DNA of 64,000 nucleotides from Roseburia sp. (GTDB taxonomy: Bacteria > Bacillota > Clostridia > Lachnospirales > Lachnospiraceae). The notes under the pieces are model-generated. The model searched no databases and was not told the DNA's origin. It saw only the letters and a list, made by a program, of their open reading frames with translations. Location of the stretch: positions 1 to 64,000 of the forward strand of contig JAFYVJ010000074.1 of assembly GCA_017549185.1 (NCBI GenBank). The letters are read 5' to 3'. Every line of letters starts with the position of its first letter. The stretch's first letter is position 1. Below are positions 40,847 through 49,270 of this stretch, one piece after another. The position numbers and the translations under genes were made by a program.

Positions 40847-42080
40847 TTTTAATAATGATGGAACGATTCATAAAGTGTATAACGAAAATATTGATAAAGA
40901 AATAGGACCTTTACAGGAGCAAAATGCAACAAATTGGATTGAAAAATGGTGGAGAGAAAGAAGTGTTCCGATTAGTCAAGGACGTGTGCAGTCAATGTTA
41001 AAAGAAAGTGGTTTAATTGGTACGGGGGAATATTTGATCAGGAATTTGGGATTAAGCCTTACAGATTATTATTGGATAAAACCATTAGAAAAATCTTTTA
41101 CATGGGAACAGGTTAATTTGTTTCAAAATAATTTCAGAAACGAACTGATGTTGCAGCAGGATGATATTACAGATGATAATGAGTATGCACAATTTTCACC
41201 AAATAGTTCTTTGCAGGGACAGCTTGAAAAAAGCTGGATAATTATTGATGGAAAGAGAGTATTGCTAAAAGGTAATCACGATAATTTATCTGCGGAGAGT
41301 ATAAATGAAGTAATAGCATCGCAGGTTCATAAGATGCAGGGGTATAATAATTACACGGCATACGCATTGATAAAAATTAAAGATAAGGAATATGATTATG
41401 GATGCGGATCGGTTGCATTTACGGATCAACAACATGAATTTGTATCGGCATATGGGGTTTTATCTTCTAGGAAACAGCGGAATGATATGTCAACCTATGA
41501 ACAATTTATCAATATTTGTGGAATGCATGGAATGGATAAAGAACAACTTCGGGCAGATTTAGAGTATCAGATTCTTACGGATTTTGTATTATCAAATCGG
41601 GATAGACATCTTAGTAATATTGGTATTTTGCGAGATGCAGATACGTTGCAGTTTTTGCGTATGGCTCCAATTTTTGATACAGGAAAAAGTTTGTGTGTGG
41701 GAACGGTTGCAAGTACAAACAGTTATGATTTATTAAGTATTGAGACAAATAGTTTTGCAAAAAACGAGTTGAAATTGTTAAACTATGTAACTGATAAACA
41801 TTTGGTTGATATTTCAAAACTGCCGGATAAACAATTTATTATAGATATGTATATGATTGATTCACAAATGGACGAACTAAGAATCAAACAAATTGCAGAT
41901 GTATATGAAAAGAAAGTAGATTTATTGGAACGTTTTCAGCAGGGACAGAATTTAGGAGATATCAAAAGAGGAATTGCAGTTCCAAGAAAAACAGGAGAAG
42001 TATTTGATATAGTAAAGAAAGTGGAGCAGGTTCAGATTGCAGCAGAGTTACGAAATAAAAGCAGTTCAAGAGAAGGATAA
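40800..42080 (+). CDS. HipA-like Ser/Thr kinase, full-length form
   Basis: 426 residues from ATG 40800; ATG 40815 is an alternative. The N-lobe (about 40-110) carries WWRERSVPISQGRVQSMLKE. The kinase part contains RVLLKGNHDN (ATP-binding Lys), FVLSNRDRHLSNIGIL (catalytic Asp, Asn) and APIFDTGKSL (metal Asp). It overlaps the XRE gene by 47 bases, so translation is coupled. This is the usual HipBA order, unlike the split module just upstream. Confidence 0.82.
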   Translation: MKYILMRKNTPITLIDFNNDGTIHKVYNENIDKEIGPLQEQNATNWIEKWWRERSVPISQGRVQSMLKESGLIGTGEYLIRNLGLSLTDYYWIKPLEKSFTWEQVNLFQNNFRNELMLQQDDITDDNEYAQFSPNSSLQGQLEKSWIIIDGKRVLLKGNHDNLSAESINEVIASQVHKMQGYNNYTAYALIKIKDKEYDYGCGSVAFTDQQHEFVSAYGVLSSRKQRNDMSTYEQFINICGMHGMDKEQLRADLEYQILTDFVLSNRDRHLSNIGILRDADTLQFLRMAPIFDTGKSLCVGTVASTNSYDLLSIETNSFAKNELKLLNYVTDKHLVDISKLPDKQFIIDMYMIDSQMDELRIKQIADVYEKKVDLLERFQQGQNLGDIKRGIAVPRKTGEVFDIVKKVEQVQIAAELRNKSSSREG

Positions 42081-42089
42081 TTCATACAA

Positions 42090-42369
42090 ATGCCAAGATA
42101 CGTAAAAGACGAAATAAACTTTCATAAATTCTTAGATGCCATGCTGCAGCTTAAAGAGGTAACCTTAGAGCAGGTATGTGATGGTCTGTGCACTTCCATC
42201 ATGATGAAGCGTATAGAGTGTGGGGACCGTCTGCCGGAAAAACAGATGCGTGACCGCATTATGGCGAGAATGGGTGTGTCGCTATTATGAGATTCCTGGC
42301 GAGCTGGAAACACAAGCAACGCTTAGAGCAGAGAATGCCGAAAAAATATATGACGTTTTAATGAAATAG
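42090..42369 (+). pseudogene. Fragment of an HTH regulator joined to an out-of-frame remnant
   Basis: An open frame of 66 codons (42090-42290) looks like the N terminus of a larger HTH regulator (LEQVCDGLCTSIMMKRIECG, KQMRDRIMARMGV) and stops abruptly. Directly after, in another frame, coding-like sequence reads YYEIPGELETQATLRAENAE and ends at 42369 without a start of its own. I read this as a decayed remnant of one or two genes. A short functional HTH protein of 66 residues is possible, since AAGGAT lies 10 bases before its ATG. Confidence 0.5.
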
Positions 42370-42385
42370 GAGTGTAAGACATTTA

Positions 42386-42817
42386 ATGAAGTGCAAATAT
42401 TTTACAATTATTGGGATCGCAATTTTATCGCTAGGTATACTTTGGGGAATTGCAAATTATTTAAACGCAAAGAGTGAACCAGATAGATATGAAGGTGCAT
42501 ACAATTCTTATGATGTAAATGAACCAGATCTCCAAATACAAAAAAACGAAGACGGAACATATTTAATACAAATTGGTATTTTTAGACTGACATTTTTACG
42601 AGAATGCACGGGAATCTTAGCAGAAGACAAAATAGTATTTTCTACTACGGAATGGGGAGAAGATAAGGAGATAACCGGAACAATAACCGTAGATGATGAA
42701 GATATTGCTACAGTAACACTGGCAGCGACGTGGAGTGATTGGTGGTTTAAAAACATAAATGTGTATAAGTATTATAAGGTATCAGACATTCCAGATATAT
42801 ATGAATTACAGTATTAA
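42386..42817 (+). CDS. Hypothetical membrane-anchored protein
   Basis: 143 residues, not recognised. An N-terminal hydrophobic helix (about 6-26) is a signal anchor or uncleaved signal. The remainder is beta-rich and acidic (GIFRLTFLRECTGILAEDK, ITGTITVDDEDIATVTL). TAGGAGTG precedes ATG 42386. It stands alone between the decayed fragment and a strong hairpin. Confidence 0.6.
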   Translation: MKCKYFTIIGIAILSLGILWGIANYLNAKSEPDRYEGAYNSYDVNEPDLQIQKNEDGTYLIQIGIFRLTFLRECTGILAEDKIVFSTTEWGEDKEITGTITVDDEDIATVTLAATWSDWWFKNINVYKYYKVSDIPDIYELQY

Positions 42818-42854
42818 GTAGTCTCTGGACGAGACTGTAAAAAATTGAAAGGGG

Positions 42855-42905
42855 CTGTTGCTCTAGTAGATACATAATCTACTAGAGCAACAGTTCTCTT
42901 TTTCT
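42855..42905 (+). terminator. Strong hairpin with perfect 17-bp arms
   Basis: CTGTTGCTCTAGTAGAT (42855-42871) and its exact complement (42877-42893) enclose a 5-base loop, followed by TTCTCTTTTT. It acts as a terminator for the gene at 42386. Bases 42906-43111 hold the duplicated leader of the next lipoprotein gene and nothing else recognised. Confidence 0.7.
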
Positions 42906-43111
42906 GCCTAAAAATAGAAAAGCAGACTCTGAAGAACCTGCCATTCATGGTATAATAAGATATGGCGAGTAACTTAATATACCATAAAAATTATACCGAA
43001 CTTGGAGAAACTTATCAACTGGTTTTACCACTTAAGATTTTATGAACGATATTCTAAAAGAGATTCCATAATGGTAAAATAAAAATCACATAAAGATAGG
43101 AGCATGATTAT

Positions 43112-43507
43112 ATGAAAAAGGTGATAGGATTTATTTTAGTAATGGTTTGTTGGCTAGCTATGGCAGGTTGCAATAATAAAAGTATGAATTATATTATTTC
43201 AAACAAACCAAGTGTAACTGGAATAGTAGAAGAAGTACGTGATGATTATATTATCATGTATTCCGACTCGGCAGAAGGATATCCGAATGGTTCCAGATGG
43301 TCGATATCTTTGGATGTAGAGAATAAAGATAGTTATACAGGCCTTGTGGTGGGTGACGAAGTGGTTGTCTATCATGATGGAAAGGTGATGGAATCAGATC
43401 CATTACAAGTAGGAACAGTATATGCAATCACATTAAAAACACCTGCAGAACGTGTCGATAAGGAAGTGCAGGAAAATGCAACAGAGATTTTTGGTGAAGA
43501 AGATTAA
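43112..43507 (+). CDS. Truncated LprI-family lipoprotein, copy B
   Basis: 131 residues. Signal and lipobox AMAGC are intact, and the N-terminal domain is nearly identical to copy A at 37311 (DDYIIMYSDSAEGYPNGSRW). It stops after IFGEED, exactly where copy A goes on into the LprI-like domain, so both C-terminal domains are missing. It may be a working one-domain lipoprotein or a truncated pseudogene. The leader and ribosome site match copy A. Confidence 0.7.
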   Translation: MKKVIGFILVMVCWLAMAGCNNKSMNYIISNKPSVTGIVEEVRDDYIIMYSDSAEGYPNGSRWSISLDVENKDSYTGLVVGDEVVVYHDGKVMESDPLQVGTVYAITLKTPAERVDKEVQENATEIFGEED

Positions 43508-43617
43508 GTGACGAGTAGTAGAAATATGATAAATGCGTATGGGAGTAAAGTACGTAAATTGTCTTAAAGCAGACTTTGCAAGCATTGGTTGAAAAATATC
43601 AAAGGAGAATTTGATTC

Positions 43618-44862
43618 ATGAATAAAATAAAATTCACTTTTTGTAGTGACACAAAATTATTCGCGTCATTAATAATTTGGAGTTTATTTCCCTCTATTTA
43701 CATGTTGTTTCGAATGAATGTGCTTCAAATCAATAATGTAGATATCAATATAATGGGGCAATTAGAATGGTTCGACTTGATAGATGAAGTATTTGACACA
43801 ACGCTTATTGTTCCATTGTATTCGTTACTAAAATCAAATGAGACAGCCAAAAATAGAACAGGATTAGCATTTTTGATCTCATTCGGAGTTTATGCATTGT
43901 TTACGGGTATTGTTGCAGTATATATATCATCGATTACAGAGTTTATGAATGCTACATTTGCAACTACATATTTGAAGCTTCAAACTGTTTCAATGTTGAT
44001 TTCATTTATTTGCACATTTGCAATCATGTTATTTACGCTGCGAGGAGATTATAAAACAGTAGCAGTGTTAACTGTTACGAAATTAATCATTCTAGCAATG
44101 TGTGACAGCATCTTTATAAAATTGTTTGCAGAATTAGGTGCTTCGTATTCAGAGATAACAGTAAATACAATTGTTGCAATAATAGCTATTATAATATTAT
44201 TACAACAAGAATATATTTTGATTTCCGTTCCATGTAGTGTGATTGAGATTGCATGGTTAAAAGATTATTTTCGGATAGGAGCATTTGCAGGTATACAAAT
44301 CTTTTTAGACAATTTTATTTATGCAATTATGATTTGTAAGATGGTAAATGCAGTTTCTGAGTCTGGAAATTATTGGGCTGCTAACAATTTTATATGGGGA
44401 TGGTTACTTGTCCCAGTTACTTGTGCAGTAGAAATTATTAAGAAGAATCATTGGCAGCGATTAACATTTAAAAATACATGGAGGGTAGCGATAATTATTG
44501 TTGTTATCTGGATGAGTTCAGTTCCGTTGTGGCGTTGGTTTATTAGTGGACCGATGGCGTGTGAAGCAGATATAATGCTTCAAATTTTATATCCGTTAGT
44601 GCCGTTTTATATAACATATATTGTATCAGCGTTTATTGATGCATGGTTTATTGCTCGTGGAAAGACAATTTATAATGCAATTAATTCGTTTTTGGTGAAT
44701 ATTGTGTATTATGGAAAGGCATATATATTGTTTAAACAAGGACTGTTTAAAACAAATATGATGTTTATTATTTTGCTATTTGGATTTGGAATGGTATTTC
44801 ATATGATGATATCTATAGTTTTGTATTGTTTGGAGCAGAAACGTTTGAAACAGAACAAATAG
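43618..44862 (+). CDS. MATE-like membrane transporter
   Basis: 414 residues with about 11-12 membrane helices. The general pattern, including the long helices and the segment YFRIGAFAGIQIFLDNFIYA, resembles the MATE/MOP superfamily of multidrug or lipid-linked oligosaccharide exporters. It is divergent, and the substrate cannot be named. AAAGGAG precedes ATG 43618. It converges with the kinase gene at 44921. Confidence 0.65.
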   Translation: MNKIKFTFCSDTKLFASLIIWSLFPSIYMLFRMNVLQINNVDINIMGQLEWFDLIDEVFDTTLIVPLYSLLKSNETAKNRTGLAFLISFGVYALFTGIVAVYISSITEFMNATFATTYLKLQTVSMLISFICTFAIMLFTLRGDYKTVAVLTVTKLIILAMCDSIFIKLFAELGASYSEITVNTIVAIIAIIILLQQEYILISVPCSVIEIAWLKDYFRIGAFAGIQIFLDNFIYAIMICKMVNAVSESGNYWAANNFIWGWLLVPVTCAVEIIKKNHWQRLTFKNTWRVAIIIVVIWMSSVPLWRWFISGPMACEADIMLQILYPLVPFYITYIVSAFIDAWFIARGKTIYNAINSFLVNIVYYGKAYILFKQGLFKTNMMFIILLFGFGMVFHMMISIVLYCLEQKRLKQNK

Positions 44863-44892
44863 TAACAATAAACCTACTGGAACGAAAAGTTT

Positions 44893-44921
44893 AACCTGAA
44901 TTATTCATAATAATTCAGGTT
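44893..44921. terminator. Bidirectional hairpin between convergent genes
   Basis: AACCTGAATTATT and AATAATTCAGGTT form a perfect 13-bp stem around CAT. Confidence 0.7.
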
Positions 44922-46189
44922 TATATGATGACTCTTAAAATAAAAGTATTATCCTGTGTAAAAAATTGATAGTTACCGCCTAAGTGTTCTGTCATATAGC
45001 GAATACTTTGAGTACCATATCCATGCCCCTTTTCATTTGTAACGGGAAGCCCATCTGAGAAGATCGGTTGTTTAGCTATAGGATTTTCTACTGACAATAG
45101 AAGTTTATTATGGGCATATTTTAGTACTAAGTGAATGGTACGCATGGAAACTGCTAACTCTTTTTGTGCGTTAAGTGCATTGTCTAAGGCATTGGAGAGA
45201 ATTGAAGAAAATAAAACTTCATCAACAGTAAGTTCTTCCAATTCTATGGTGTATACAAAACGAACATTTTGAGAACTACATTTAGCAACAAAATGTGAAA
45301 GTATATAATTAAGAGTATCATTTTGACAGAAATGTTCTAGTTTCGTTCCTTCTATAAGAGAGGAATAGGTAGTAATCATTTCCTTTGCTTTATCTGGATT
45401 ATCATTTTCAATGCAGAGAGCAATGTTACTGAGTAGAAGTCGCATATCATGGCGTAGAAGTCGCAGTTCCTGTTCACTGCGTTTTATAGCTTCAAATTCT
45501 TTTGCCTGAGCATCTGCTGTAATACGGATAAGCTGTTCTTTTCGTTCAATATCTAGTTTCTGTTCATATTCCTTATAATACATAAAACAGAAGATAGTGT
45601 AAGTAATTCCTAAGAAAAAAGGAAGAAATTCAGCAACAACACGATTATTATCAATCCATAGATCAGTATAAATTATAGTGACATAATCAAATATATAATA
45701 TGTTATTGGCATGATACCAAAAATACATACGCTTCGAGCATCTTTATTATAGATTACAGAAAAATATCCTGTCATATATTTTAAAGTAATAAAGGCAACA
45801 ATACCCATTATGATAAATTTTGCAAAATATTCAGCAACTATATTTTCTGAAAAATAATAAACCAAAACACCGAACCATTTTGCAGGTTGACACCATAAGT
45901 ATGCTGTAAAGACAGAAACTAATGCCGTGATAAGCTTTTTATGGTATATAATATATAAAAATAAAACCAAAGGAAGATGTGTAATTAGTGGGTATATTTC
46001 CCATAAGGAATCCATGGGGAGTAATATATATGCAACAATTTGTAAGACACCACAAAAAATGCAAAGAATAAAAACATTTAGCAGATTTTTTCTGGTAAAC
46101 GAAATACCTGCAAAAGCAATAGACAGGTAGGTACCAAAAAGTAAAAGTAAGGTAGCATGTACTAAAAATAAAATGGTTTCTAGCATCAC
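44921..46189 (-). CDS. GHKL sensor histidine kinase (AgrC-like)
   Basis: 422 residues. Six membrane helices (about 5-195) are followed by a linker coiled coil and a kinase core with phosphoacceptor His247 in LRLLRHDMRLLLSN, the N box SNALDNALNA and GHGYGTQSIRYMTEH. This layout is typical of AgrC-type kinases that pair with LytTR regulators. It overlaps the regulator gene by four bases. No peptide-pheromone gene is seen nearby. Confidence 0.88.
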   Translation of the reverse strand: MMLETILFLVHATLLLLFGTYLSIAFAGISFTRKNLLNVFILCIFCGVLQIVAYILLPMDSLWEIYPLITHLPLVLFLYIIYHKKLITALVSVFTAYLWCQPAKWFGVLVYYFSENIVAEYFAKFIIMGIVAFITLKYMTGYFSVIYNKDARSVCIFGIMPITYYIFDYVTIIYTDLWIDNNRVVAEFLPFFLGITYTIFCFMYYKEYEQKLDIERKEQLIRITADAQAKEFEAIKRSEQELRLLRHDMRLLLSNIALCIENDNPDKAKEMITTYSSLIEGTKLEHFCQNDTLNYILSHFVAKCSSQNVRFVYTIELEELTVDEVLFSSILSNALDNALNAQKELAVSMRTIHLVLKYAHNKLLLSVENPIAKQPIFSDGLPVTNEKGHGYGTQSIRYMTEHLGGNYQFFTQDNTFILRVII

Positions 46190-46902
46190 GTATTTCCTCC
46201 AAACAATAGCGAAAAATAAGTGTTTTCAAAATTCTTGTGAGCACTTCGGGAAATAGGAATTCGATAGCCGCAACGCATGAGTAATTCATTTTGTGTATAG
46301 GTCTTAATACGGTACAGATTGACAATGTAGCTACGGTGACATTTATAAAATTCTATGTCAGACAATAGTTTTTCTTCAAAAAAATATAAGGGTTCTATAG
46401 CCTCTATGGAGCCGCCGTTAGACAAAGAGAGAAGCGTATGTTTTTGATGTGCTTCGATTACTTCAATATCCCGTAGCATAATACGATGTACAGCAGTAAT
46501 ACTGCGTATCGTAAGGTATTTTGCCTGAGAGGAAATCTCTTCTGAAAGTTCTGTAAGGCATTGGAATAAGAGCGTTGTATTTAACGGTTTGAGTAAATAG
46601 TTGTAGGCTTTAACAGTATAGGAATCCACAGCATATTCAGAAGAATGGGTCAAAAAAACAATTTTTACAGATTTATCAGATTGACGGATTTCTTTAGCAG
46701 CATCCAAACCATTTAATAATGGCATTATAATGTCCAATAGAATAATATCAAATGGTTTACTGTGATGGCTGGTGATAAGGGAGTCTGCGTCCACAAAGGT
46801 TTCTATATATAAATTGTCAGGTTTGTCTTTCCACTGTTCGATGGTGTATCTTATTTGCAGGAGAAATTCTGGCATGTCATCACAAATCGCAATTCTTAAC
46901 AA
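46186..46902 (-). CDS. LytTR response regulator
   Basis: 238 residues. The receiver has CDDMPE near the N terminus, Asp57 in IILLDIIMP and Lys105 in YLLKPLN. A LytTR DNA-binding domain follows (about 130-235; LTIRSITAVHRIMLRDIEVI, FYKCHRSYIVNLYRI). LytTR proteins bind direct repeats upstream of the -35. It is divergent from the cohesin protein gene, and its likely targets are the matching elements at 46994 and 52708. Confidence 0.92.
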   Translation of the reverse strand: MLRIAICDDMPEFLLQIRYTIEQWKDKPDNLYIETFVDADSLITSHHSKPFDIILLDIIMPLLNGLDAAKEIRQSDKSVKIVFLTHSSEYAVDSYTVKAYNYLLKPLNTTLLFQCLTELSEEISSQAKYLTIRSITAVHRIMLRDIEVIEAHQKHTLLSLSNGGSIEAIEPLYFFEEKLLSDIEFYKCHRSYIVNLYRIKTYTQNELLMRCGYRIPISRSAHKNFENTYFSLLFGGNT

Positions 46903-46993
46903 AACAATACCTCCCCAATTATATTTGTATCTTTAAAAAGTATAGCAAATTAATTTTTTTAAAGCAATTATTCAGGATACCATTCGGTCTTTT

Positions 46994-47045
46994 AAAAGTA
47001 CATTTCGCTCCAAAATCCAAAATTTAACAGGTTAGTTGTTATAAT
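46994..47045 (+). promoter_or_regulatory. Promoter with GTRCATTTCGCTCCAAAAT element, copy 1
   Basis: GTACATTTCGCTCCAAAAT, preceded by AAAA, ends 23 bases before the -10 TATAAT (47040-47045). The same element at the same spacing lies at 52708-52759. It drives the double-cohesin protein. The rest of the divergent region 46903-47163 is AT-rich with nothing else recognised. Confidence 0.65.
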
Positions 47046-47163
47046 TACGATGACTATATATAGATTATTTGTAATGATTCAGTTTCTAAATCATAATTAT
47101 GGTAGTGCTGAATTTTTACGATTATTTTAACTATATAAAATAGTTTGGAATGGAGGTTAAAGT

Positions 47164-49209
47164 ATGGTCAAGGATAAAAAAGTTACACTTGTCGTAGCGG
47201 TAGTGGTATTAATGATTGCCGTAATGATGTGGGGTGTAATGTTTCTGAACGGAACATCAGCTTCGTCTTCCGAAATCGAAAATGGATTGTATGCATATGG
47301 ACTCACGACACAATCTGGTTATGATGGAACAGTTCGGGAATGGCTGGCATTACTTGCAGATAAATCTGCGTATGAAATTGCTGTAGAAAATGGATATTCT
47401 GGAAGCGAAGAGGAATGGAACAATGAAGTAGAAGATGCTGCAGAAAATCCAGTAAGTGTAAAAGCGGCCGAATTTAGCAAAAGAGGAGAGATGTTAGTGA
47501 CACTCTCCAACGATTCTGTTTTAAATCTTGGTGTTGCAGCAGAATTTAGTGCTACTGATGGTGTTACCAATGCAAGTATCAGTGAGGATGGACAGTTAGA
47601 AGTTAGTTATGCGGATGGTAAAGCAGTAAAGCTTGGCAATGCTTATGGAGAAGCACAGAATGTAGATAACGGACTTTCTATGCAGACGATTGATATGAGT
47701 TCTGAGGGTAATTTAAAGATTGCATTAACCAATCAGAATACAATGGATTTAGGATGTATTAAGGAAGCTGGTGCAGAAGAAGTAGGGGTAAGCGGAGCTT
47801 CGATTGATGAAAATGAAAATGTTCTTATTACGTTATCAGATGATAGTGTGATTAATGTAAGTGATGTAGTCGGAGAAGCAAAAACAGAAATGAAAACAGT
47901 AGCTGTATCGAAAGAAGGTATTTTGACAGTTACCCTCGGTAATGATACAAAGCGTATACTTGGAAGTATTAAGTATAGAGTAGGTATTGACGGTAAAGCA
48001 CCAAGTTTTAGAGAAAATGTTGTGCTAACTGAGGATGGTACAAAATCCGGAGAAGATACAGATAGTATCATCAAAGCATATATCAATGGTGTGGATGGGA
48101 TGAATGTAGTGAATGCCTATATCAACGAAAATATGGAAATGATTCTTGAAATGAGCAACGGACAGCTTATTAATGCCGGTAATACCGGTTCCGGCGGTGT
48201 GGCTGCGGCTATGTTTACCGTAACCTTCAAGGATTATGATGGTACAGTATTAAAGACTGAGACAGTAGAGAGAGGTAAGTCTGCTACAGCTCCAACGTCA
48301 CCAACCAGAGATGGATATGTATTTATTGGTTGGGATGTGGCATTTGATAAAATAAGCAGCGATTTAACAGTTATTGCACAGTATGAAGAGTCAACGACAC
48401 CGGTAATTTATGTGGCAAAAGTAAGTGCTGAAAATGGTGATAAGAGTATTCAGGTTCCGGTATCGATTGCAAATAACCCGGGTATTATGGGCATGGTTTT
48501 AACGGTAACTTACGATGAAAGTGTGATGACATTAAAAGGCGGTACGGCAGGATCTGCTCTTAGCGGACTTGAAATGACGGCACCCGGTAAATTAGGAAGT
48601 GGCTGTAAGTTCGGTTGGGACGGTATGCAGGAAGTAACCGGCAATGGTGAAATGTTAATCCTTACGTTTGATATCAAAGATTCTGCGGCAGCAGGTATCC
48701 ATGACATTCAGATATCATGCGGTACGGGTGATATTTTTGATGGAGATTATAATGACCTTTCATTTGAGATGAAGAAAGGTACTATAACGATTCGTACAAA
48801 GATTTCAAGTCAGTCGATTTATGGTGCAACTGTGACTGCATCAGCAGGACAGACAAGTATACAGGTTCCGATTTCTATTACCGACAATCCGGGTATTATT
48901 GGTATGGTTTTAAAAATTTCTTACGATGAAAGTGTAATGACATTAAAGAGTGGTACAGCGGGGGCTGCCCTTAGTGGATTAGCCATGACGGCACCCGGCA
49001 ATTTGGGAAGCGGCTGTAAGTTCGGTTGGGATGGTACGGATGCAGTAGCTAGTGATGGTGAAATACTAATTCTGACATTTGACATTAACGACACAGCAGC
49101 GGCAGGTACATATGATATCCAGATTGCCTATACCCAAGGAGATATCTTTGATGGAGATTATAACGACCTTACGTTTGAATTACAGAAAGGTTCAATTATC
49201 ATTCAATAA
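47164..49209 (+). CDS. Membrane-anchored surface protein with two cohesin domains
   Basis: 681 residues. A signal-anchor helix (about 5-28) leads to a segment with the short motif SGSEEEWNNEVE seen in many surface and fibre-type proteins, then beta repeats (about 95-330), an InlB B-type repeat (about 352-415; GYVFIGWD) and two tandem cohesin-like domains (about 415-545 and 554-681), each containing NNPGIMGMVLTVTYDESVMTL or a close match. Cohesins bind dockerins. A dockerin is encoded in the next gene, so this protein is a plausible membrane scaffold. GGAGG precedes ATG 47164. Confidence 0.82.
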   Translation: MVKDKKVTLVVAVVVLMIAVMMWGVMFLNGTSASSSEIENGLYAYGLTTQSGYDGTVREWLALLADKSAYEIAVENGYSGSEEEWNNEVEDAAENPVSVKAAEFSKRGEMLVTLSNDSVLNLGVAAEFSATDGVTNASISEDGQLEVSYADGKAVKLGNAYGEAQNVDNGLSMQTIDMSSEGNLKIALTNQNTMDLGCIKEAGAEEVGVSGASIDENENVLITLSDDSVINVSDVVGEAKTEMKTVAVSKEGILTVTLGNDTKRILGSIKYRVGIDGKAPSFRENVVLTEDGTKSGEDTDSIIKAYINGVDGMNVVNAYINENMEMILEMSNGQLINAGNTGSGGVAAAMFTVTFKDYDGTVLKTETVERGKSATAPTSPTRDGYVFIGWDVAFDKISSDLTVIAQYEESTTPVIYVAKVSAENGDKSIQVPVSIANNPGIMGMVLTVTYDESVMTLKGGTAGSALSGLEMTAPGKLGSGCKFGWDGMQEVTGNGEMLILTFDIKDSAAAGIHDIQISCGTGDIFDGDYNDLSFEMKKGTITIRTKISSQSIYGATVTASAGQTSIQVPISITDNPGIIGMVLKISYDESVMTLKSGTAGAALSGLAMTAPGNLGSGCKFGWDGTDAVASDGEILILTFDINDTAAAGTYDIQIAYTQGDIFDGDYNDLTFELQKGSIIIQ

Positions 49210-49270
49210 TACGTTATAGGATGGTTAGTAACAGAACAAAAAATATACAAAAATTTAGAAAGGAAACATT

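Noticed and set aside
42855-42893. Perfect 17-bp inverted repeat as the end of an insertion sequence
   Set aside because: The arms are only five bases apart, a T-rich run follows, and there is no transposase. A terminator is the simpler reading.
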